Part shown: positions 56,730-64,000 of the stretch, one piece after another
How the letters are laid out: every line of letters begins with the position of its first letter
How positions within the stretch are numbered: the stretch's first letter is position 1
Origin: Aricia agestis
Taxonomy: Eukaryota; Arthropoda; Insecta; Lepidoptera; Lycaenidae
Assembly: GCF_905147365.1 (NCBI RefSeq)
Contig: NC_056417.1
Location: forward strand, 15,894,501 to 15,958,500
Direction of reading: 5' to 3'
DNA: 64,000 bases
Translations under genes and position numbers: made by a program
The notes under the pieces: generated by a model
The model's database searches: none
Told to the model about the DNA's origin: nothing
Seen by the model: the letters and a program-made list of their open reading frames with translations, nothing else

Positions 56730-57168
56730 TATACAGTTGTCATGAGATCAATAATTTGTGACGTCATGACAACTTCCTATATAATAATATGTGTATCTGG
56801 GTCTTTAAACAAAAAAAGTTAGGCATAATTACTTATAATTTAGTTAAGTTATAAGGTTTAAAGACATCATTTAAATTTCACAAAATAGACCTGCAGTTCA
56901 CATAGAAAATTATATCTATGATATTTAAGTTAAGACATAATATTATTATCTATCAATAATTATAGTAATCGTTGTGCCAGCCAGATCAGCGCTTTTACAA
57001 CGACTGAAGTTGGAGACGTCCATTGTATAGGGTTTTTTGTTGCTTATTGTTGGAGATCTTCTATCGGCCACTCCCGTGATTATTATCATGTCATGTATCA
57101 AAGAGACGTGATTATAGTAAAATATATAGTAGAATATTTTTATAATACGTTAGATTTTATCAGTATAA
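56730..57168. other. Unrecognised AT-rich DNA
   Basis: No element identified. Confidence 0.35.
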
Positions 57169-57346
57169 CTAGCTGACCCGGCAAATATTGTTTTGCCGTA
57201 TAAATTATTTCTAGTATCAATATTAAAAGTAGATAAAAACTTATTCTCAGGCCTAACGAATGTACATGCATTTCATTAAAATCGGTTGAGCCGTTTTGGT
57301 GGAGTTTGCGCACAAACACAGTGACACGAGAATTTTATATATTAGA
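57169..57346 (-). mobile_element. Helitron-like H-b, short subtype
   Basis: CTAGCTGACCCGGCAAATAT to GAGAATTTTATATATTAGA. Related to 6126-6315 (shared TTAGGCCTAAGAATAG-type segment, here CTCAGGCCTAACGAATG). Confidence 0.75.
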
Positions 57347-57690
57347 CTAGCTATTTCCCGCGGCTTCGCTCGCGTTAAGAAGTATTATTATATACAATCT
57401 TTCATCCCATATTTTATCCCCTTAGGAGTATAATTTATAAAAATCCTTTTTAGGGGATTCTTACGTCCTAGAAGCTTTATGCATGCAAATTCTTAGCTTG
57501 ATCGGTTTCTATTTTAACCCCTTGGAAGTAGAATTGATCAAAATCCTTTCTTAGCAGATGCCTACATCAGTGGTTTGGGCTGTGCGTCAATGAGTTTCTA
57601 AAATACTAGTAACATAGAATATCATTGCTGTGCGTTGATAGATCACTTTGTCAGTTAGTCAGTCACCTTTGAGTTATATAATAAATAAAT
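57347..57690 (-). mobile_element. Helitron-like H-c inserted at the end of H-b
   Basis: CTAGCTATTTCCCGCGGCTT CGCTCGCGTTAAGAAG follows immediately after the terminal GA of the preceding element, so it used that element's own A/T boundary as target. The right end, GTCACCTTTGAGTTATATAA, is worn. Confidence 0.7.
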
Positions 57691-57918
57691 AAAATTATAT
57701 GCATGTTTCACACACAGAAGAAGCCGCTATAAAGAAAAAAAGGATCAAAATGTTTTATACTAATTACCCCGGTATTGCTACAGTCAATTTAATTTCTCAC
57801 TTTTTGCCATCAGATTCTGGTGCCAAAAAGTGAGAAATTAGTGAGAAAAAATAGCCATCATATATGCAAGACGATTCCGCAATTTTGTGACCAATATTGA
57901 AATGGAACATTTTTTTCA

Positions 57919-58106
57919 CTAGATGTTGCCCGCAACTTTGGTACGCCGAAATATAATAGGAACCGTACATTTTTCCGGGATAAAAGTATTCTATGTCCTT
58001 TCCCGGGGCTCAAAGTATATCACACAGCTAAATTGGTTCAGCGGTTTGGGCGTGAAGTGGTAACAGACAGACAGACACACTTTCTCATTTATAATACAAG
58101 TATGGA
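57919..58106 (-). mobile_element. Helitron-like family H-a
   Basis: A|CTAGATGTTGCCCGCAACTT ... AATACAAGTATGGA, with GGGCGTGAAGTGGTAACAG. Confidence 0.7.
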
Positions 58107-58539
58107 CTTTTTTGATCTCAGCTACACGCGCTAACTTACATAAAAAGTTTGATGCGAAACGATTTATAATGACTATAATTATTATGTCGCTCGTCGTTTA
58201 TCAAATTATCATATTTGAACAGTTTTTATATTTTGTGCAGCAATCAAGACAAAATATTATAAAGATAAACAAAGGCGAAACCATCTTGAAATATTTTGAT
58301 TCATGTAAACTATAACTAACTGTAATAATTCGAATCCGCATCCGGACAGGGTCGAAACTGTGTAGTAGCAAGATTTAGATTCGGTAATTATAATTTCAGA
58401 AATCGTATCATGCATACAAATTCATTAGTTTTTTTATAAATAAAAATAAATTCCCTATGTTGTTAGTCTTGTTTTGGCTAATTTTAGTCTTAAAATACTC
58501 CTTTACCAGGGAAGGTTTGAAGAGAAGCAAGTGAGTGAG
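58107..58539. other. Unrecognised AT-rich DNA
   Basis: Nothing supported; the open frame at 58112-58315 has no domain. Confidence 0.35.
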
Positions 58540-58995
58540 TGAAGGTGAGAAATGTGGAAAATATTAATAGTTGGGGTGGGGAAGAGGGGGTTTCGGACAA
58601 AGCTCGAGCGTGTCAGATTAATCTTGTATAGGCTTCCAACATGTGTCTAGTTATCATGGTATAGAAATCAGATTTCTCACGTGGTGAGTTAATTTTTTTT
58701 ATATATTGAAATATCATCGGATCTGTCGAATTAAGATAGGGAATATTAAGTATACCCCAAAGAAGCTACCTACCATATAAAGCACTGACGATTCAAAGGT
58801 TAGGTTAGCCTGTAGGGACATTTTAAAATATAAAAAATTAAACCTTCATGGAGACAGACGGACAGACGGACAGACATCGAAGTCTCAGTAATAGGGTCCC
58901 GTTTTTACCCTTTGGGTACGGAACCCTAAAAACCTACTAGGTCTCCATGATGCTCGAGTGACCACACAAATAGCACCTTCCCCTCCCCTAATAAT
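58540..58995. repeat. Dispersed repeat Q, second copy (inverted)
   Basis: AAGCTCGAGCGTGTCAGATT, GTTATCATGGTATAGAAATC, ACGATTCAAAGGTTAG and CTCGAGTGACCAC mirror 51705-52640. It includes a fragment GGGTCCCGTTTTTACCCTTT of the repeat described at 25027. Confidence 0.65.
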
Positions 58996-60098
58996 ATTAA
59001 CATCGACGTGGACGAAAAAGCTATATATTATATTATGTTACTAAAATTTATAAAAGTATGTATGATATAGTTTCTTCTTTAAGTAATATCTAACCAAATT
59101 ATTTTTCCTTTGTCCAATCAGAATCAATTTAAAATTGGAATGTTGGTAAAGATGCACCTTTAATGGCGTCGTCTTACTAGCTTCTGCTATACCAATTAAG
59201 CATCATACCTTTATACAATTGTGGTTCAAAAGCCAATTTATAAATATAGCAACCCTTTGAACAAAATGGATGCAATCATTTTAAATTCCTTTACAAAGTT
59301 CCCGGAGTATTATGAAGCCGAGGCAGAAATCAAACGTCTTTAAGCCGATTACCTCTGAAGCTGAAGGTTCTATTGACAATAGCGGTTTGTCTTCTCGTAA
59401 ACATTTTAAAGTACTAAAAGTAATATTCAAAGCGCCTTTTTATAAAACTTTCGAGTAAATTGAATGTATTTCGTATAAATAAATCATTCTCTTTTGATAT
59501 AAGCATCAACTGTTCTCACAAAATGAAACTCCACGTGCTTAACACAACAAAACCTCCTTAACATTGTTTTCTTGTTTTATCTATATATTTCAGGATTTGA
59601 ACGCTTGGAACAAAAATTATGTACCGTCAGAGAAATTAAATTATAACTTTACCTACGCCACTTGGCCAGCTTAAGTCAAAAAAGGCAGATTAAGCGAGTA
59701 GTAGTACTGGTCGTAAATATCCGACCTTGGCAAAATGGGCACGAAAATATTTGTCGGATTATTCCGACCTTGGCGTTTAAAGGGTTAAAATAGTTTGTTT
59801 TTTTTAACCAGAATATGAAGAAGTTTTAATTAAAACGGTATGCAAGAGTTCTTAACTATTTCCTCGTAGTTTAATTAATACATATAACACTTTTCCTCGT
59901 ATACATATAACACTGTTCAACGCAGTGACATTTTATAATAATAGTTCTATTAACTAAGTGCAATGTTTGCTGGTCAAAATGGCCGTGGCAAAGTTTTAAT
60001 GCAGGAATAGTTGTTCCAATTAAGAGGTAATGATGTCTTCGATAGTCAATTAAAACACTCCTCGAGTTGCTCGGAATTCTCTCTCAGAGAGTACAACA
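58996..60098. other. Unrecognised non-coding DNA
   Basis: TCCGACCTTGGC occurs twice near 59720-59775. No gene or family recognised. Confidence 0.35.
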
Positions 60099-60364
60099 TA
60101 TACAGGGTGTAACAAAAACAAGTGATAATACTTGAGGGTGTGTACGTGTTCCTTGTAGAGAGTTCACTGTGAAAGTAGCAGCGCTGAAAGACCAAATTTT
60201 TTTTTCACTTTTGTATGGGGAAACTCGTGGCGCTCGGGCCCTTGCCCATACAAAAGTAAAAAAAATGGTCGTCTTTCAGAGCTGCTACTTTCACAGTAAA
60301 CTCTCTACAAGGAACATGTACACACCCTAAAGTATTATCACTAGTTTTTGTTACACACTGTATA
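60099..60364. mobile_element. MITE with arms of about 115 bp
   Basis: TATACAGGGTGTAACAAAAA, GTGATAATACTT, TTCCTTGTAGAGAGTTCACT on the left; AGTAAACTCTCTACAAGGAA, AAGTATTATCAC, GTTTTTGTTACACACTGTAT on the right. Ends suggest a TA-type target. A left-end fragment lies at 39124. Confidence 0.8.
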
Positions 60365-60387
60365 AAGTACTAGAGAGAAAGAAAATA

Positions 60388-60608
60388 GTAGATGACGCCC
60401 GCAGCTCCGTTGCGAAAGAATTCGTTTTCTTATATTTTTCCTTATATTTAACGTTAACCTTATATTTTTCCGGGATAAAAAGTATCCTATGTCTTTTTCA
60501 GGGGCTCAAAGTATGTTTATACCAAATTTCAGCAAAATCGGTTCAGTGGTTTGGGCGTGAAGATGTAACAGACAGACAGACACACTTTCGAATTTATAAT
60601 ATTAGTAA
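60388..60608 (-). mobile_element. Helitron-like family H-a
   Basis: GTAGATGACGCCCGCAGCTC ... TTATAATATTAGTAAG with GGGCGTGAAGATGTAACAG; both termini slightly worn. Confidence 0.65.
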
Positions 60609-60639
60609 GTATTGTATTTGTTGTTTCATTAAGGAGTGA

Positions 60640-60935
60640 GGACACTGAGACGGGCCGTACCGAGGCGCATCGTAAAAATCCGCCTCCATACAATTTGTAT
60701 GGAAGCGGATGCGCGTATCGCACACTGTGCCGGGGCGCATCGGTGCGGATTTTTGCTCGGCGGATTTCCGTCAATGCGACACGGCCCGACAAGACCCGCT
60801 GCGCCCTGGCAAGACCCGCTGCGCCCCGGCAACTGTGTGCTATAGCAAGCGGCGCGCGGATGTGATACGATGCGCTGCGCTGAGCCCCGACCCGCCCCGG
60901 CACGCGCCGACAAAGTGTGCGCGAACCTTTAGTGT
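60640..60935. repeat. GC-rich MITE-like island
   Basis: High GC with internal palindrome CCTCCATACAATTTGTATGG and direct repeats AAGACCCGCTGCGCCC. Several overlapping open frames on both strands follow from composition and are not genes. Confidence 0.5.
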
Positions 60936-61076
60936 GTAATGACTACAAGACCGAACGATGTTCAGCTGACGATGGCCGCTGGCAACATGTTTTTAAAAGT
61001 TTATATTTAGCCACAACCACAACACAACCAACTTCTTAATGTTAAGTAATTATGGTTCACTAACAATAATAACGTT

Positions 61077-61495
61077 ATGACCTACGGGGCGGAAACCTGT
61101 CCTTTTACAGCAGGGCTAGCTCGTAAGTTTTCCGTCGCTCAGCGTGCTATGGAATGCGCTATGCTCGGAGTTTCTTTGGCGGATAAGCTTCGAAATGAAA
61201 CAATTTGTCAAAGAACTAAAGTCACCGACATAGTGCAGAGAATCAGTACGCTGAAGTAGAACTGGGCTGGTCACGTAGCTCGAAGAACAGACGATCGCTG
61301 GAGTAAACTTACTCTGGAATGGAGACCAAGGCTGGGAAATCGGGGTGTAGATCGACCTCCAACTAGGTGGGACGACGATCTCCGCTTAGTTGCAGGCCCA
61401 TGTTGGATGCGAGTAGCAGGAGATCGGTCATCTTGGCGTTCATTGAGAGAGGCCTATGTCCAGCAGTGGACGACTATAGGCTGATATGATGATGA
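61077..61495 (+). pseudogene. RTE-like LINE reverse transcriptase C-terminal fragment
   Basis: The frame reads MTYGAETCPFT, FSVAQRAMECAMLGVSLADK, KVTDIVQRISTLK, then TAG at 61257 where tryptophan would be usual, then in frame NWAGHVARRTDDRWSK, RPPTRWDDDLRLVAG and AYVQQWTTIG, ending in TGATATGATGATGA. This order is typical of the C-terminus of lepidopteran RTE-like reverse transcriptases (family knowledge). It is 5'-truncated with one nonsense codon; a smaller relative is at 6991-7190. Confidence 0.8.
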
Positions 61496-61499
61496 ACAA

Positions 61500-61957
61500 T
61501 AATAATACAAAATGAAAATCCTTGATTTTAAGAATAATTCCCTTATTTCTTAATTTTAAATATTTTTTATTTTAAAATGACATCAGCAGTACCTACATGT
61601 ATTAAACATTAGTTAAAAAATAAAGCAAATAAAATATAGTACAATCCCGATACATGCACTTTTATAGGTGACACAACCTTAGCAAAGGTATGGCTAATCA
61701 TATTGTTTAAGCATAATAATTAGTAGTAAGCGCTTAACTAATGGCTGCCATACGATCTATCGGACTGCGCAGGTAGGCCGGAATGTGTGTGGGAATAGAC
61801 CTGTGCAGTTTTTGGACCTGCGCAGGCGACCGGCGCAAAATTGAAAATCAATTCCTTTGACTGACACCTGTGCAATGTACATGCACAGGTGACCTCTCCC
61901 GTAGACCGTAGCGTGTGTGGCTTATATAAGCTAATAAAATAATCAATATTTTGACGG
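61500..61957. other. Non-coding DNA with CTGCGCAGG repeats
   Basis: 61768-61900 has repeated GCGCAGGT/ACCTGTGCA motifs, perhaps a worn MITE. No gene. Confidence 0.35.
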
Positions 61958-61960
61958 ATA

Positions 61961-62121
61961 GGGTCAATTCAGACCGCAACGTGAACAGGCGAGGCGCGAC
62001 GCGACGCGACCTCTTGTATGGATTTAACAGATGTCGTCAGCGTGTGACGTCTTGCGAATCTGTCAAATCCATACTAATTTAGAAATGCATCTACGCGTCG
62101 CGTTGCGGTCTGAATTGACCC
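61961..62121. mobile_element. MITE family A, complete
   Basis: ATA at 61958-61960 and 62122-62124; GGGTCAATTCAGACCGCAAC and CGCGTTGCGGTCTGAATTGA at the ends. The left arm carries a local GCGAGGCGCGACGCGACGCG expansion. Confidence 0.85.
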
Positions 62122-62454
62122 ATAGTGTAAATATTGAAGCACCTAACTAAAGGTAGACGGAAGTATGAAATGAAAATTCTCTACAAAATTTAAGAACTTA
62201 TTTGGATACTGACTGAAATTATAAAAGTGGTTCTTATCTGTTCAGGAAAATTTTTCGAACTTTTATTCTAATATTATAAATACAAAAGTTTAATTATATT
62301 ATATGACTAAATCTTTTCAGCAGAGCCACTGTAACGATTATTATAAAATTAGCGAATAACGATATAAGCCAGTATTTTCTCAGAAATATGTGGAGTTTCC
62401 GTGCAACAAATCACTTCGGCGCAAACAATTTACGATAACGTCTAGTTTATAACT

Positions 62455-62797
62455 CGCATACTAGGCCTTTGCATCCGTTGTGGATGATATTATACAGTGT
62501 TTTCAGAGCGAAGTAACCACTCCTCAAATACTGTAGTGCCTGGGACAAGATTTTAAATGCCTGTATTGCCCAAGCACATGGGGCATTCTCGCAACATAGT
62601 TGGCCTAGTCCAGAGAAAAGAACGGGTCAATACGACTGGAACCAACTATGTGCGGGCTTCCTCATTTTCCTTTACCGTACGAGCGTCCGTATTATGTACT
62701 TGAGATCAGAAAATGTCTCATTGGTACACGGTTCCACCCGGGATCGAACCTGCACCCTCTGCGAGTGCGAACCAAAGATCTACCCAATAGGCCACTT
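62455..62797 (-). mobile_element. tRNA-derived SINE family D
   Basis: On the minus strand, GTGGCCTATTGGGTAGATC then GCAGGTTCGATCCCGGG give A- and B-box-like motifs; the body includes CCGCACATAGTTGGTTCC. Only one copy in the window. Confidence 0.55.
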
Positions 62798-63526
62798 ACT
62801 TACTTACTCGCATAGCTGATGTGAAATTCGATACATTGCTCTTTAATATACTTTATAGTATCATTGAAATAAAAAGCTTTGTTTTAGATGATTCGTCTAC
62901 AGTTTTAGATTTACTACTTTGGCCTGTTCTTAACGATTACTTGGTCTCACACATAAGGATTAATTGTCACCTGCACCTAACGACCCTCGCGAGATCCGGC
63001 TCGAAGGACCAACGGCTATTATTCGGACAATGAAAGCGTTAACACCACTTAATAGCCAATAATAGCACTACCCCACGCCCCCACAACACGACATGCTACC
63101 CCACCCGACGTATCGGAAAAAATGGCTGCAGTAATGGCCTTTTGTTTCAATTACGACGATTTTAGTGTCACACGTGGAGCAGCTTTCAGGTTATTTTCGG
63201 CCAGAGGTAACGGAGTGCATTGAGTCTCGTATGGTCATACAATTAGCGATGGTACTGGCGTCATAATGGTATTTTCTTATAGAACTGTTTAACCTTTGTT
63301 TCACGAAAGATGCGTTGCAAGGAAATTCTTCTTATGAACCAATATAATCGATTTATTTGTATGACCTTTAGCAAGGTTTTTATAGCGAATCTGTAGCTTT
63401 TATTAAAAAATTATTATTATTTATAAACGCATTTCTCGCAACGCATCTCTGGTAGAAACACAGCCTGAAACTGATGTGAAACGATTCTTTCGAGTAATAA
63501 CATTTGTTTTCAGTTTTTTGAGCCTA
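62798..63526. other. Unrecognised DNA, possible transposon remnant
   Basis: CACTACCCCACGCCCCCACAA and GCGAGATCCGGCTCG are unlike the AT-rich background, but no protein motif or repeat partner was recognised. Confidence 0.3.
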
Positions 63527-63529
63527 TTA

Positions 63530-63669
63530 GGGTCAATTCAGACCGCAACGCGACGCGTAGATACATTTCTAAATTAGTATGGATTTGACAGATTCGCAAG
63601 ACGTTTCATGCTGACGACATCTGTCAAATAATTACAAATTTAGGTCGCGTCGCGCGTCTGAATTGACCA
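63530..63669. mobile_element. MITE family A, complete
   Basis: TTA at 63527-63529 and 63670-63672; GGGTCAATTCAGACCGCAAC to GCGCGTCTGAATTGACCA. Confidence 0.85.
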
Positions 63670-63672
63670 TTA

Positions 63673-63855
63673 GGCGCTTTGCAGATGACGGGGCGGGGCG
63701 GGATTTTTGTCCGTGAACATGCCGCGCAGCCAGAGACCGCCGGGCACCTGCGGCGCGGTCTTTTTGCCCGCCGTATGCGTTAATAAGATTCCCTTTGTGC
63801 TATAGTTCGCGGCGAAATTGACCGGCCCGCCCCGCCCCGTCATCTGTAAAGCGCC
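63673..63855. mobile_element. MITE family I, back-to-back with MITE A
   Basis: GGCGCTTTGCAGATGACGGG and CCCGTCATCTGTAAAGCGCC, with GCGGGGCGGG beyond, form about 30-bp inverted repeats. It begins directly after the TTA that closes the MITE A copy. Confidence 0.8.
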
Positions 63856-63917
63856 GTATAGAAGAAACTAGGAAAATCATGTTATGATTGTAGAGGCGTA
63901 GGAAAAATATTAATACT

Positions 63918-64000
63918 CACAGAAAACCGGCGTGAAACAGCGCTTCCGCTGTGTTTCGTCGAGTGAGTGAGTTTACCGGAGGCCCAATCCCCTACCCTTT
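63918..64000 (+). mobile_element. SINE family A, cut by window end
   Basis: Starts inside the element (CTCACAGAAAACCGGCGTGA), so it is 5'-truncated, and runs off the right edge at CAATCCCCTACCCTTT. Confidence 0.7.

Noticed and set aside
60529..60939. Overlapping open frames on both strands
   Set aside because: They fall in a GC-rich MITE-like island, where stop codons are rare.

Overview
The window looks like nuclear DNA of a moth or butterfly. It is AT-rich, packed with short non-autonomous transposons of lepidopteran type, has spliced genes, and has no prokaryotic gene organisation. The species cannot be named from the sequence alone. Most of the 64 kb is transposon-derived. Real protein-coding signal is limited to two host exons, one decayed domain, one weak candidate exon and several LINE remnants.

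Host gene. The last two coding exons of a rhodopsin-family neuropeptide receptor lie on the + strand at 1846-2001 (TM7 and start of helix 8) and 21398-21499 (cytoplasmic tail and stop). Both junctions are phase 0 with consensus splice sites, and the tail carries a TKTTR motif that I recall from insect allatostatin-A (galanin-like) receptors. The 19.4-kb intron between them and about 42 kb beyond the stop are repeat-filled. Inside the intron, on the same strand, lies a two-exon THAP zinc-finger domain (7501-8350) with one frameshift and one nonsense codon. A short Kozak-preceded 35-codon open stretch at 3882-3986 is a weak exon candidate.

Mobile DNA. (1) Helitron-like elements (5' TC, 3' CTAG, inserted between A and T) occur in at least six families and some twenty copies; several insertions are confirmed because another copy in the window preserves the empty site. 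(2) Many inverted-repeat MITEs are present, including a PIF/Harbinger-like family with TAA/TTA/ATA target duplications, a TTAA-flanked family of about 0.49 kb, and several back-to-back MITE pairs. (3) Four SINE families are present, three of them tRNA-derived, several with clear target-site duplications. (4) LINEs include one element with an intact 932-codon endonuclease/reverse transcriptase frame (34589-37387, - strand) and degraded pieces of R1-like, R2/R4-like, RTE-like and jockey/CR1-like elements.

Most unusual structures. A 5.45-kb unit at 32902-38352 has matching ends, a second conserved block about 245 bp inside each end, and an AAAT duplication. It sits inside a Helitron-like element whose uninterrupted copies occur elsewhere in the window, and it carries the intact LINE and an R1-type fragment. 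There is also a perfect 172-bp palindrome (53601-53772) made of two head-to-head copies of an 87-bp element with a CATA duplication, a perfect 44-bp-arm hairpin (18376-18484), a pre-miRNA-like hairpin 0.7 kb downstream of the receptor stop (22195-22275), tandem duplication of the receptor stop-codon region, and layered nested insertions at 16049-16907.

Layout: 1-1845 repeats and intron; 1846-2001 receptor exon; 2002-21397 intron with SINEs, Helitrons, MITEs, THAP remnant and LINE ends; 21398-24000 terminal exon and probable 3' UTR; 24000-32450 mostly unique AT-rich DNA with a 28-bp-unit minisatellite; 32450-38664 nested transposon block; 38665-64000 MITE/Helitron/SINE mosaic.
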